Assembly (NCBI GenBank): GCA_027391075.1
Contig: DAHYHI010000106.1
Coordinates: 36,907-100,906 of the forward strand
Direction: 5' to 3'
From: JAJZAM01 sp027391075
Lineage (GTDB): Bacteria; Actinomycetota; Acidimicrobiia; Acidimicrobiales; Palsa-688
Length of the DNA stretch: 64,000 nucleotides
The translations under genes were made by a program, and so were the position numbers. The notes below the pieces were generated by a model. It did not search any database. It was not told the origin of the DNA and saw only the letters and a list, made by a program, of their open reading frames with translations. Shown here in pieces: positions 45,049-53,093 of this stretch (positions within the stretch are counted from its first letter, which is position 1; the number at the start of each line of letters is the position of its first letter).

Positions 45049-46296
45049 TCAGATCACTCCATCTGCGCGCAACGAGGCTATCTCCTCGTCGCTCATTCCG
45101 AGCCATTCCCGATAGACCGTGTCGTTGTCGGCTCCGAGATCGGGGCCGACAGAGCGCACCGACCCGGGCGTTGCTGATAGTTTCGGTGCCACATTCTGCA
45201 CGGGGAAGTCGCCGAGGATCGGATGCACTAGCCGCACGATGGCCTCTCGCGCCGCGAAGTGAGGATCAGCGAACATGTCCTTGGCTTGGTAGACCCTCCC
45301 GGCGGGGACTCCGGCGGCGTGCAGGAGTTGCAAGAGCTCTTCTGCAGGAATCTTCTGCGACCACGCCGCCACGATCGAGTCGAGCACTTCTTGGTTGGCG
45401 CTGCGGGCGTCGTTGGTCGCGAAACGCTCGTCTGAGGCTAGGCCCGGGTCCCCCATGACATCCGCGAGACGGACGAACACCGTGTCGCGGTTGGCGGCTA
45501 TCAGCACCTCGTCGCCGTCCGCCGTCGGGTACACGTTCGACGGAGCGGCACCGGGCAGCACCGAGCCGGTCCGCTGGCGTTGGTAGGAGGCTAGCTCCCA
45601 TTCCGGAAGCACCGCCTCCATCAAAGCGAGGACCGCCTCGTAGATGGCAGAGTCCACCACCTGTCCTTTGCCGCTCCTATCCCTCGCCCTGAGCGCCAGC
45701 ACGGTGCCCAAAGCGGCAAACGTGGCAGCGAGAGAATCCCCGAGGGAGATACCCACCCGGGAGGGCGGCCTGTCCGGCTCGCCGGACAGGTAACGCAGAC
45801 CGCCCATCGCCTCGCCTATGGAGCCGAAACCCGCACGAGGAGAGTACGGGCCGCTCTGGCCGTATCCGCTGACCCTGGTGATGACGAGCCGCGGGTTGAC
45901 CGCGATGAGCTCTTCTGGGCCCAAGCCCCACTTCTCCAGTGTGCCGGGGCGGAAGTTCTCCACCAAGACGTCCGCCTTCTCAACGAGCCGTCGCAAGAGG
46001 ACCTGCCCCTCCCTGCGACGCAAGTCGACAGTCACCGACTTCTTGTTCCGGGCGATTATCGGCCAGTGAAGCGACAGACCCTGCGACTTGACCTGACCCC
46101 ACTCGCGCATCGGGTCTCCGACACCTGGATCTTCGACCTTGACGACCTCGGCGCCGAAGTCGCCTAGTAGCTGACCGCAGAACGGTCCCGCTATCAAAGT
46201 GCCGCACTCGACCACCCGTATACCTTCGAGAGGAGCAACGGCCGCTTGTGACGCCGGAAAGCCGTCTGGCGCCGGCGAGGCTTCGCCCGTGCTCAT
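45049..46296 (-). CDS. CaiB/BaiF-family (class III) CoA-transferase
   Basis: The 415-residue enzyme moves CoA between carboxylic acids. Visible are LEGIRVVECGTLIAGPFCGQLLGDFGAEVVKVE at the N-terminus, NKKSVTVDLRRREG, VLVENFRPGTLEKWGL, SGYGQSGPYS and the catalytic-Asp region ISLGDSLAATFAALG. Family members use succinyl-CoA or acetyl-CoA as donor. It starts in the stop of the GntR regulator (4-base overlap), so it is directly co-regulated, and precedes hyuA by 85 bases. Confidence 0.9.
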   Translation of the reverse strand: MSTGEASPAPDGFPASQAAVAPLEGIRVVECGTLIAGPFCGQLLGDFGAEVVKVEDPGVGDPMREWGQVKSQGLSLHWPIIARNKKSVTVDLRRREGQVLLRRLVEKADVLVENFRPGTLEKWGLGPEELIAVNPRLVITRVSGYGQSGPYSPRAGFGSIGEAMGGLRYLSGEPDRPPSRVGISLGDSLAATFAALGTVLALRARDRSGKGQVVDSAIYEAVLALMEAVLPEWELASYQRQRTGSVLPGAAPSNVYPTADGDEVLIAANRDTVFVRLADVMGDPGLASDERFATNDARSANQEVLDSIVAAWSQKIPAEELLQLLHAAGVPAGRVYQAKDMFADPHFAAREAIVRLVHPILGDFPVQNVAPKLSATPGSVRSVGPDLGADNDTVYREWLGMSDEEIASLRADGVI

Positions 46297-46976
46297 CGAA
46301 GGCCTTTGCGAGCCGCGTCACGGCCGGCGTAGATGTGCACTCTCATAGCCGCTTCCGCCCAGTCGGAGTCTCGGGCCGCGATCGCGTCTGTGACTTCACG
46401 GTGGTGACGGACGCTGCGGTACAACTCGGCTGTGTCGTAGAGGTGAAAGGTCCTCTCAACCAACGTCCGCTCGGTGACCAACCCGACCATGGACACAAGC
46501 CTCATGTTTGTGCTGGCGTCCAGCACACCACGGTGAAAGCCGGAGTTCGCCCGATTGACACGGTCCAGCCAGTCCGCCGGTCGATCGTCCAGGGCCCTCT
46601 CCATGTCGCCGCAGAGTGTTCGCAGGCGGTCGCACTCAGCCTCGGTAGCGCACTTGGCTGCTAGCCGGGCGGCGTGGCCCTCAAGGTCGGCTCTCAACGC
46701 GAATATCTCCTCCACATCCTCTGCGTTCCATTTGGCTACCCGCGCTCCCCTGCGGGAAGTGAGCTCGACGAGTCCCTCGGCGGCCAGTCTGCGCAGCGCT
46801 TCGCGCACCGGGGTGCGGCTGACACCGGCAGCCTCGGCCAGATCTTCCTCGCGTAGGGCCGAACCACTCGGGTAGCGCCCCGAGGCTATCGCCGTCCTCG
46901 CTGAATCGTAGGCACGCTCGGCCGCGCTCTTGGCGACGCCGTCACCGTTTTCGAGCGCAACCACCCCCAGGACCAT
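46293..46976 (-). CDS. GntR-family regulator with FCD ligand domain
   Basis: The roughly 227-residue protein has an N-terminal winged helix (LREEDLAEAAGVSRTPVREALRRLAAEGLVEL) and an all-helical FCD domain with metal-binding-type residues (LRADLEGHAARLA, FHRGVLDAS, HREVTDAIAARD). FCD regulators sense carboxylic acids and usually repress the catabolic genes beside them. It heads the operon with the CoA-transferase. Two TGTATACG boxes flank its promoter. The ATG at 46976 lies only two bases from the nearer box and has no clear ribosome site, so the mRNA may be leaderless or the true start may lie at GTG 46964. Confidence 0.85.
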   Translation of the reverse strand: MVLGVVALENGDGVAKSAAERAYDSARTAIASGRYPSGSALREEDLAEAAGVSRTPVREALRRLAAEGLVELTSRRGARVAKWNAEDVEEIFALRADLEGHAARLAAKCATEAECDRLRTLCGDMERALDDRPADWLDRVNRANSGFHRGVLDASTNMRLVSMVGLVTERTLVERTFHLYDTAELYRSVRHHREVTDAIAARDSDWAEAAMRVHIYAGRDAARKGLR

Positions 46977-46978
46977 CG

Positions 46979-46992
46979 CGTATACACAATAG
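46979..46992 (-). promoter_or_regulatory. GntR operator candidate, box 1
   Basis: Reads TATTGTGTATACG on the minus strand, with a palindromic GTATAC core, the usual shape of FCD-GntR operators. It abuts the regulator start. Confidence 0.5.
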
Positions 46993-47030
46993 AGCCGTCG
47001 AGGCCACCCCACAAGGGTTACGGGGGATTT

Positions 47031-47040
47031 TTGTATACGA
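47031..47040 (+). promoter_or_regulatory. GntR operator candidate, box 2
   Basis: TTGTATACGA on the plus strand repeats the box 1 core in inverted orientation about 50 bases away, next to the DUF302 gene stop. Confidence 0.5.
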
Positions 47041-47046
47041 TCTAGT

Positions 47047-47421
47047 TCAGGAGATCGTTCTGATCACCTTCTGCAGTCTGACTGTCGCGTCTGCAGCCAG
47101 CTCGGCCAGTTCTGGACCACTCAGCAGCTCGGCCGGGTCGACCACTGAAACTCTCGTGCCCGTGGGAGTCGCCTCCAAGACGACGTTGCAAGGCAGGAAG
47201 AGACTGACAGAGGGGTTTACCTTTAAGGCCTCGTTTACGAGGGTCGGGTTGCAAGCCCCGAGGATTCGAAGGGGAGGCCTTTCGACGCCGAGCTTCGCCT
47301 TGAGAGTCGCGGCGATGTCTATCTCGGTGAGCACACCAAAGCCTTCCGCCGCCAGGGCAGCTCTGACATCTGGCTCCACCTGCTCCAAGGGGCGCTCAAG
47401 GGTAGTCTCGAAGGTGTTCAT
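47047..47421 (-). CDS. DUF302 family protein
   Basis: The 124-residue protein has the DUF302 pattern: TLERPLEQVEPDVRAALAAEGFGVLTEIDI, then LRILGACNPTLVNEAL and VSLFLPCNVVLEATPTGTRVSVVDP, with conserved Cys in GACNP and PCNV. The function of the family is not established; members often sit in sulfur or metal stress operons. A perfect ATACCCC-CT-GGGGTAT palindrome lies 53 bases upstream of its ATG, which implies control by a CsoR/CstR-type repressor encoded elsewhere. Confidence 0.88.
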   Translation of the reverse strand: MNTFETTLERPLEQVEPDVRAALAAEGFGVLTEIDIAATLKAKLGVERPPLRILGACNPTLVNEALKVNPSVSLFLPCNVVLEATPTGTRVSVVDPAELLSGPELAELAADATVRLQKVIRTIS

Positions 47422-47473
47422 GGGGCTCCTGTCTTGGTCTAAGTGTCGAAGCTTCGCACACGTTTCAACACCT

Positions 47474-47489
47474 ATACCCCCTGGGGTAT
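47474..47489. promoter_or_regulatory. CsoR/CstR-like operator
   Basis: ATACCCC and GGGGTAT arms flank a CT spacer. This G/C-tract palindrome is the typical site of CsoR-family repressors responding to copper or sulfane sulfur; here it stands before DUF302. Confidence 0.7.
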
Positions 47490-47552
47490 TTCCGTTTAGC
47501 CGAGCTGCCGCCTCGGGCGCCTTTGCGTTTTAGCTAGGTTCGCGCCTGTCGT

Positions 47553-48680
47553 CTAGGCGTGGACCTGCTCGGCGAAACGTGCCACCACGTCGGTGTACTC
47601 CTCGACCATCTCCAGCACGACCTGACGGGCGGGCTTGACCGTGTTCATCGACCCGACGACCTGGCCGACGAAGTAGGTGGCGAGCTTGTGAGCCCCGCTT
47701 CCCTCAAGCGTCGCGTTGCGGTTGATCCGCTGCTGGGAGGGCGTGACGAGCAGCGTCTGCAGCGGCATCGGCAACGCCGAGGGAGCTTGCGGGCTTTCCC
47801 ACTCGTCCGTCCAGGCGCTTTTGAGCATTCGTGCCGGCTTGCCGGTGATCGAACGCGACCGGACGGTGTCGCTCGAAGAAGCCGCGAGAAACTTCTTCTT
47901 CACGGATGGGTCTGTCTCGGCTTCGGCGGTGGTCAACCACACCGACCCACACCACACCCCCTCGGCTCCGAGGGCCATCGCCGCTGCCATTTGCCGTCCG
48001 CTAGCTATGCCACCAGCTGCGAGGACCGGGGTGGGCGCGACGGCGTCGACTACTTCGGGGACTAGCACCATTGTCGATATCGTCCCTGTGTGGCCGCCGG
48101 CTTCGGTCCCCTGCGCCACGATCAGGTCGACGCCTTGGGCGTTGTGGCGGAGAGCGTGCTCGGCTTTGCCTGCCAGTGCGGCCACAACCGCTCCGTGGGA
48201 ATGCGCCCGCTCGATGATGTCCTGGCCAGGAGCGCCCAGGGCGCTGGCGAACAGCCTGATGGGATGGGAGAAGGCCACGTCGAGGAGGCTGGTGACACCT
48301 TCGGGGGTCACGCTCATGCGCCCTACTGCTTCGTCTGCCCCCGAGGCCAGCGGCGGGACTTCGTAGCGAGCGAGGATCTCGTCGACGAAGCGTTGCGCCT
48401 CGGCTGGGAGCAACGCACGGACCGCCTCCCTGTCGAGGGCTTGGCCAGGCGCGTTCGGGTCGTACTTCGACGGCAGGAGAAGGTCGACACCGTACGGCTT
48501 TCCTTTGACCTGGTCGTCGATCCAGGCCAGGTCGGTTTCGAGGCTCCTCGGGGTGTGCGCCACCGCGCCGAGAACCCCGAACCCCCCGGCGTTGGTGACA
48601 GCAGCGACGACGTCGCGGCAGTGGCTGAAAGCCAGGATCGGGAACTCTACACCGAGCATCTCACTGACGCGGGTACGCAT
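47553..48680 (-). CDS. Nitronate monooxygenase family flavoprotein
   Basis: The roughly 375-residue TIM-barrel FMN enzyme belongs to the 2-nitropropane dioxygenase/nitronate monooxygenase family. It shows VEFPILAFSHCRDVVAAVTNAGGFGVLGA, VDLIVAQGTEAGGHTG (FMN phosphate/His region), VLAAGGIASGRQMAAAMALGAEGVWCGS and a C-terminal QVVGSMNTVKPARQVV. Substrates range from nitroalkanes to enoyl-type compounds, so the true activity is open. The ATG at 48680 is preferred to a TTG three codons upstream; GGGAGG lies 11 bases before it. Confidence 0.85.
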   Translation of the reverse strand: MRTRVSEMLGVEFPILAFSHCRDVVAAVTNAGGFGVLGAVAHTPRSLETDLAWIDDQVKGKPYGVDLLLPSKYDPNAPGQALDREAVRALLPAEAQRFVDEILARYEVPPLASGADEAVGRMSVTPEGVTSLLDVAFSHPIRLFASALGAPGQDIIERAHSHGAVVAALAGKAEHALRHNAQGVDLIVAQGTEAGGHTGTISTMVLVPEVVDAVAPTPVLAAGGIASGRQMAAAMALGAEGVWCGSVWLTTAEAETDPSVKKKFLAASSSDTVRSRSITGKPARMLKSAWTDEWESPQAPSALPMPLQTLLVTPSQQRINRNATLEGSGAHKLATYFVGQVVGSMNTVKPARQVVLEMVEEYTDVVARFAEQVHA

Positions 48681-48804
48681 ATGCTTCAAAACCTCCCACC
48701 CTGCCGGCCTGTAAAGGCGTGGCTCTCGTCGACTACCAATCCGGATCCTAGCTCCCTGCGCCCAAGATCGGCCAGCTGCGCTTCGTCAGCCTTGCCTACA
48801 CTTT

Positions 48805-48826
48805 AGGGTTAGGGTAACCTAACCCT
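48805..48826. promoter_or_regulatory. DtxR/IdeR-like iron box at FTR1 start
   Basis: Arms AGGGTTAGG and CCTAACCCT flank GTAA and end directly at the GTG start of the iron permease. The TTAGG...CCTAA core resembles actinobacterial iron-repressor boxes. A TACACT sequence at 48797-48802 may be the -10 element, placing the box over the transcription start. Confidence 0.6.
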
Positions 48827-49708
48827 GTGGTCGCCACGTTCGTCATCTTCTTGAGAGAGGGTATCGAGGGAGGGATGATCGTGGCCATCCTCCTGTCCTA
48901 CCTGGCCCAGATCGGACAACGACGCCACTTCCGCGATGTTTTCGCCGGAGTCGCTGCTGCGATGATCTTGGTGCTCGGCGGCGGGATAGCCGCTTACGCG
49001 ACCCTGAAGACCTACGCTGGTTCACGGACACAAACGATCTTCGAGACTTTTACGTTCCTGCTAGCCGCTGTCGTCCTCACCTACATGACGTTCTGGATGA
49101 GGAGTCATTCACGGACCCTCGCCAAGACGCTCCGAGCCAAGACTGAAGCTGCCCTGGACGGCAGAGCCAGGTGGGGTCTGGGACTGCTCAGCTTCCAGGC
49201 GGTCGGCAGGGAAGGCCTGGAGACGATGGTCTTCACCTTGGCGATCGTCTTCGCGTCGTCGGGACGCGGGGTTATAGCAGGTGGGGTAGCCGGCCTGGCA
49301 GCCTCGATGGCGGTGTCTTGGAGCGTCTACCGGATGGGACGCAAACTGAACCTCGGGCTTTTCTTCACGGTGATCGGCGCCCTGCTCATGGTGTTCGCAG
49401 CAGGCATCTTGGTGGATGCAGTCGAGAACCTACAGCAGCTCGGCTGGCTACCTGTGCTCACCCACCCACTGTGGAACACGTCCGGGGCTCTCGCCGAGAG
49501 CAGCACGCTCGGCGACATATTCCACACGTTTTTCGGTTACGCCGACCGCCCGACGGTGCTGCAACTCGTCGTCTACCTCGTCTACCTGGCGACGGCCATA
49601 AGCTTCTACCTGCGCCGCAGGACGCCAACAAGGCGCTCGGCGGGTCGTGCGGCCCCTGCGCGAGCGACGCCGCTCACCGGATTGCAGCCTGGTACCCCAC
49701 CTCGCTGA
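48827..49708 (+). CDS. FTR1-family iron permease
   Basis: The 293-residue protein has about seven membrane segments and the two diagnostic iron-binding motifs REGIEGG (residues 10-16) and REGLETM (about 127-133) of FTR1/EfeU transporters, which import iron across the cytoplasmic membrane after periplasmic oxidation. No efeO or efeB gene is adjacent. The GTG start directly follows a 22-base palindrome with no ribosome site between, suggesting leaderless translation under an iron repressor. The last 35 residues are basic and Pro-rich. Confidence 0.92.
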   Translation: MVATFVIFLREGIEGGMIVAILLSYLAQIGQRRHFRDVFAGVAAAMILVLGGGIAAYATLKTYAGSRTQTIFETFTFLLAAVVLTYMTFWMRSHSRTLAKTLRAKTEAALDGRARWGLGLLSFQAVGREGLETMVFTLAIVFASSGRGVIAGGVAGLAASMAVSWSVYRMGRKLNLGLFFTVIGALLMVFAAGILVDAVENLQQLGWLPVLTHPLWNTSGALAESSTLGDIFHTFFGYADRPTVLQLVVYLVYLATAISFYLRRRTPTRRSAGRAAPARATPLTGLQPGTPPR

Positions 49709-49741
49709 CCTGTCCTAACCTGAGAGACTAGGGTCGCTTCC

Positions 49742-50248
49742 GTGAACGAACCCGCCTCGACACCCACTTTGGGAGCTCTCGGCGCGCTGATCGGCGAATG
49801 GTCCGGACGTGGGCACGGCAGCTACCCGACTACGGAGGATTTCGACTACGAGGAGACGATCTCTTTCGCCTCCACAGGCAAGGCGTTCCTAGTCTACAAC
49901 CAGAGGACGACCGACGCCCGCGACGGCCGACCCTTGCACGCCGAAGCCGGGTACCTGCGTTCGTTGGGCGACGGCAGGGTCGAGATGGTGATCGCCCAGC
50001 CCACCGGCGTCGTGGAGGTAGACGAGGGCGTCGTAGTTCACAACGGCGACGTCGTCGAAGTGAAGGTGGCCTCCTCCAGCGTTGCCTTTTCGTCTACGGC
50101 CAAAGCGGTGGACGCAGTCAATCGAACGCTGAGGCTCGAAGACGGCATCTTGAGCACGACGCTTGCGATGGCAGCAGTCGGCGTTCCGCTAACGCACCAT
50201 CTAGCGTCACAACTCCGCCAGAGCTGGCAGACGACAGCTAACGCCTAG
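49742..50248 (+). CDS. Nitrobindin-like heme-binding beta-barrel protein
   Basis: The 168-residue protein matches the THAP4/nitrobindin family: LIGEWSGRGHGSYPT at the N-terminus, AEAGYLRSLGDGRVEMVIAQPTGVVEV in mid-barrel, and a C-terminal VPLTHHLASQLRQ with the probable heme-ligating His. Actinobacterial members bind ferric heme and isomerise peroxynitrite to nitrate. It is cytoplasmic. Being next to an iron permease fits a heme or iron theme. The 3' end overlaps the convergent helicase by four bases. Confidence 0.87.
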   Translation: MNEPASTPTLGALGALIGEWSGRGHGSYPTTEDFDYEETISFASTGKAFLVYNQRTTDARDGRPLHAEAGYLRSLGDGRVEMVIAQPTGVVEVDEGVVVHNGDVVEVKVASSSVAFSSTAKAVDAVNRTLRLEDGILSTTLAMAAVGVPLTHHLASQLRQSWQTTANA

Positions 50249-51981
50249 AAACGCTCCCTTCTCACGGTGGCGCGCTGCCCGCGGATCTTGGTGCCCCGGA
50301 GGGCTTCGATCACCTCGTCGGCAGCCGAGTCGGGAACCTCCACTAGCGAGAACCGCGCTGATATCTCGATAGCCCCCACGTCGCGGCCGCTCAAGCTTGT
50401 CTCACCGGCTATCGCTCCCACCAGGTCCTGGGGCCTTATGCCCGCGTCGCGGCCGACCCCGACGTAAAGGCGGGTCGCGCTGCCCGACGGCGCGCTCCGC
50501 GGACGCTCAGACCTGCTCTTAGTGAACTCTCGCTTGCCTCCGCCAGTCGGTTGACCCCCTGAAGGTAGGCGCACCTCCGGTATGTCTTGGTCGTCCTCGC
50601 CGGATCCGGCGGTCGCCGAGTGGGCGAGCTTGACAGCACCGAGCGCAACCTCTACCAGATCGAACTCGTCGGACAGAGACTCCACGACCACCCGGAAGTG
50701 GTCGAGGTCCTCGCCGAGGATCGCCTCTCTTATAGCCGCCAGAGTCATGTCCAAGCGGCGGGCCCGCAGGTCGGCGACCGTGGGTACCTTCTCTATGCTG
50801 ATTCGGCGCTTTGTCGCCTTCTCGATCAGCTTTAGCATGCGGTGCTCGCGCGGCTCTGCGAGAGTTATCGCCACGCCCTCACGCCCGGCACGGCCCACTC
50901 GGCCCATGCGATGGACGTAGGATTCCACCGAGGACGGAACGTCGAAGTTCACGACGTGGGTCAACTGCTCGATGTCTAGTCCGCGCGCTGCGACGTCAGT
51001 AGCGACGATCAGGTCCGCCGTGGAGGAACGCAGACGGCCCATGACCCGGTCGCGTTGTTCCTGGCTCATCCCTCCGTGCAGCGCCTCTGCCCGGTATCCT
51101 CTGCCCGCCAACGTCTCGGTGAGATTGTCGACGATCTCCCTGGTCCGGCAGAACACCAGAGCGGCCGTAGGCGACTCAGCGTCGAGGATCCTGCCGAGAG
51201 CTGCCGCTTTGTGGGCCCGCTGCACCAGGTAAGCGCTGTGGCGCACCCTCTCGCCTTCGGCTCCCTGGGAGGTGTCGTCGGCAATGCGGATCCTCGCAGG
51301 GTCCCTCAGATGCCGCCGTGCTATCGCGTCAATTCGTTGGGGCATCGTCGCGGAGAAGAGCACCGTCTGGCGGCTCTCGGCGGGCGTCTGGGAGAAGACC
51401 GCTTCGAGGTCCTCGGCGAAGCCCATGTCGAGCATCTCGTCTGCTTCGTCCAGTACGACAACTTCTACCGAGCCGAGCCGCAGGGTGCCGCGGTTGATGT
51501 GGTCGACAGCCCGGCCGGGAGTGGCGACCACGACGTCGACTCCAGCGTCGAGATCCCGGAGTTGACGGCCGATCGGCTGCCCGCCGTAGATCGGCAGGAC
51601 TTTCACCCCTAGCCGCCTACCGTAGCGGTGGACGGCCTGAGACACCTGTATCGCCAGTTCGCGTGTCGGCACCAATACGAGCGCCATCGGCTCCCTGCGA
51701 CGCTTGCCGGTGCCGAGCCGCTCGAGTATCGGAAGGGCGAAAGCGGCAGTCTTGCCGGTGCCTGTAGCCGCCTGGCCGAGAAGGTCTCGGCCGTCAAGAA
51801 GGACTGGGATCGCCGCTAGCTGGATCGGCGTCGGCTCTTCGTAGCCCAGCTCCGCGAGGGCTGCTGTCAGTTCCGGACGCAGTTCGAGGCCGGCGAAGCC
51901 AGCCGCCGGCTGTTGCTCATCTCCCTCGCCGCTGCCGGGGTCGTCAGGCTGCACTATGGAGATGCCCGGCTGATCCGACAT
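50245..51981 (-). CDS. deaD: DEAD-box RNA helicase with DbpA-type RNA-binding domain
   Basis: The roughly 578-residue helicase has Q-motif GYEEPTPIQ, AATGTGKTAAF (I), PTRELAIQ (Ia), DEADEMLDMGF (II), FSATMP (III), ATDVAARGLDIEQL (V) and HRMGRVGRAGR (VI), then a linker region and a C-terminal DbpA/CsdA RNA-binding fold (TRLYVGVGRDAGIRPQDLVGAI). Such enzymes help ribosome assembly and cold adaptation. ATG 51981 is taken as start; a GTG at 51993 would overlap the FKBP gene by four codons. It is the second helicase in the window. Confidence 0.92.
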   Translation of the reverse strand: MSDQPGISIVQPDDPGSGEGDEQQPAAGFAGLELRPELTAALAELGYEEPTPIQLAAIPVLLDGRDLLGQAATGTGKTAAFALPILERLGTGKRRREPMALVLVPTRELAIQVSQAVHRYGRRLGVKVLPIYGGQPIGRQLRDLDAGVDVVVATPGRAVDHINRGTLRLGSVEVVVLDEADEMLDMGFAEDLEAVFSQTPAESRQTVLFSATMPQRIDAIARRHLRDPARIRIADDTSQGAEGERVRHSAYLVQRAHKAAALGRILDAESPTAALVFCRTREIVDNLTETLAGRGYRAEALHGGMSQEQRDRVMGRLRSSTADLIVATDVAARGLDIEQLTHVVNFDVPSSVESYVHRMGRVGRAGREGVAITLAEPREHRMLKLIEKATKRRISIEKVPTVADLRARRLDMTLAAIREAILGEDLDHFRVVVESLSDEFDLVEVALGAVKLAHSATAGSGEDDQDIPEVRLPSGGQPTGGGKREFTKSRSERPRSAPSGSATRLYVGVGRDAGIRPQDLVGAIAGETSLSGRDVGAIEISARFSLVEVPDSAADEVIEALRGTKIRGQRATVRRERF

Positions 51982-51982
51982 C

Positions 51983-52351
51983 TCAGCGAGCACCGACGAG
52001 GTCGACTACGAACACGAGTGTCTCTCCCCCCTTGATCACGCCGCCGGCTCCGTGCCGGCCGTAGCCCAAGTGGGCAGGGATCGTCAGCCGTCTCCGACCG
52101 CCGACCTTCATACCTACGACACCCTGATCCCACCCTTGGATCACCTGGCCTGCTCCGAGGCGGAACCCGAAGGTCTCATCCCGGTCCCACGAAGCGTCGA
52201 ACTGGGCTCCCGTCGACCAGGCAACACCCACGTAGTGGACCGACACGTCGCTGCCTGCGATCGCTTCGGCCCCCTCCCCGACCACGAGGTCTTCTATCTG
52301 CAAGTCGGCGGGCGGATCGGCTAGTGGGATATCAACATGCGGTTTCGTCAC
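51983..52351 (-). CDS. FKBP-type peptidyl-prolyl cis-trans isomerase
   Basis: The 122-residue single-domain FKBP has VSVHYVGVAWSTGAQFDASWDR, FRLGAGQVIQGWDQGVVGMKVGGRRRLTIPAHLGYG and a final LVFVVDLVGA. These cover the proline-binding pocket (Tyr, Phe, Asp, Trp, Tyr positions). No signal peptide, so a cytoplasmic folding helper. It precedes the helicase with essentially no gap. A 26-base tandem repeat lies just upstream of its GTG. Confidence 0.92.
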   Translation of the reverse strand: MTKPHVDIPLADPPADLQIEDLVVGEGAEAIAGSDVSVHYVGVAWSTGAQFDASWDRDETFGFRLGAGQVIQGWDQGVVGMKVGGRRRLTIPAHLGYGRHGAGGVIKGGETLVFVVDLVGAR

Positions 52352-52361
52352 CTTGACAAAC

Positions 52362-52413
52362 TACTCCTTCGCCGCCGGCGGTCTCGCTACTCCTCCGCCG
52401 CTGGCGGTCTCGC
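52362..52413. repeat. 26-bp tandem duplication in divergent promoter region
   Basis: Two adjacent 26-base units (52362-52387, 52388-52413) differ at two positions, between the FKBP and hydrolase genes. Both contain GGCGGTCTCGC. Confidence 0.9.
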
Positions 52414-52440
52414 CGCTGGCGAAGGTAGATTCCTCGCCCG

Positions 52441-53028
52441 GTGACACCGAAGCGCCTGCCCTTCAAACCGGCCGGCGCACTACTAGCCCCAGGCGCCGGC
52501 TCCGGGCGGGAGCACCCGACCCTGTGCGCGGTCGACTCCGCGTTCGAAGCGAGGGGCGTCCCCGTGCTGCGAATCGACTTTCCCTACCGCCTGGCAGGCC
52601 GACGAGCGCCGGACCGGCCGGCGGTCCTGATCGAGACCGTCCGCGACGCAGCGGCCGGCTTAGCCGATGAGCTGAACGTCGGGACTGAGAGGCTTATCCT
52701 CGGCGGAAGGTCCATGGGAGGCAGGATTTGCTCTCTCAGCGTCGCCTTGGGGCTGCCTTGCGCAGGCCTGCTCCTCGTGAGCTACCCGCTGCACCCGCCG
52801 GGCCGACCTGAACGCCTGCGAACAGAGCACTTCGGACAGATCGACGTCCCCTGCCTTTTCATCAGCGGCGACCGCGACGCTTTCGGATCCCCGTCCGAGT
52901 TGAAGGCGGCCACCGTGTCGATCGCCGGTCCGGTTGACCACGTCTGGATTACCGGAGCGGACCATTCCTTGAGAAACCGCGACGCCGAGGTCGCTGCTAT
53001 CGCAGCTTCCTGGCTACCCGACGCCTAG
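52441..53028 (+). CDS. Alpha/beta hydrolase (Tex30/KANL3-like)
   Basis: The 195-residue compact hydrolase has GALLAPGAGSGREHPTL (oxyanion loop), nucleophile Ser in LILGGRSMGGRI, Asp in FISGDRDAFG and His in GADHSL. This matches the Tex30/KANL3-like dienelactone-hydrolase relatives, whose substrates are unknown. The start is GTG 52441. It is divergent from FKBP. Confidence 0.83.
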   Translation: MTPKRLPFKPAGALLAPGAGSGREHPTLCAVDSAFEARGVPVLRIDFPYRLAGRRAPDRPAVLIETVRDAAAGLADELNVGTERLILGGRSMGGRICSLSVALGLPCAGLLLVSYPLHPPGRPERLRTEHFGQIDVPCLFISGDRDAFGSPSELKAATVSIAGPVDHVWITGADHSLRNRDAEVAAIAASWLPDA

Positions 53029-53093
53029 CCGGTACCATGAGGTAGCTCAGTTCGAGCTGACAAGCCCGCTTCGCGGAGCAGACAGGGGTTTTC

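Noticed and set aside
53040..53060. GGTAGCTCAGTTCGAGCT resembles a tRNA D-arm.
   Set aside because: No acceptor stem, anticodon arm or T-loop follows; the bases form only a short AGCTC/GAGCT inverted repeat upstream of the 343-residue gene.
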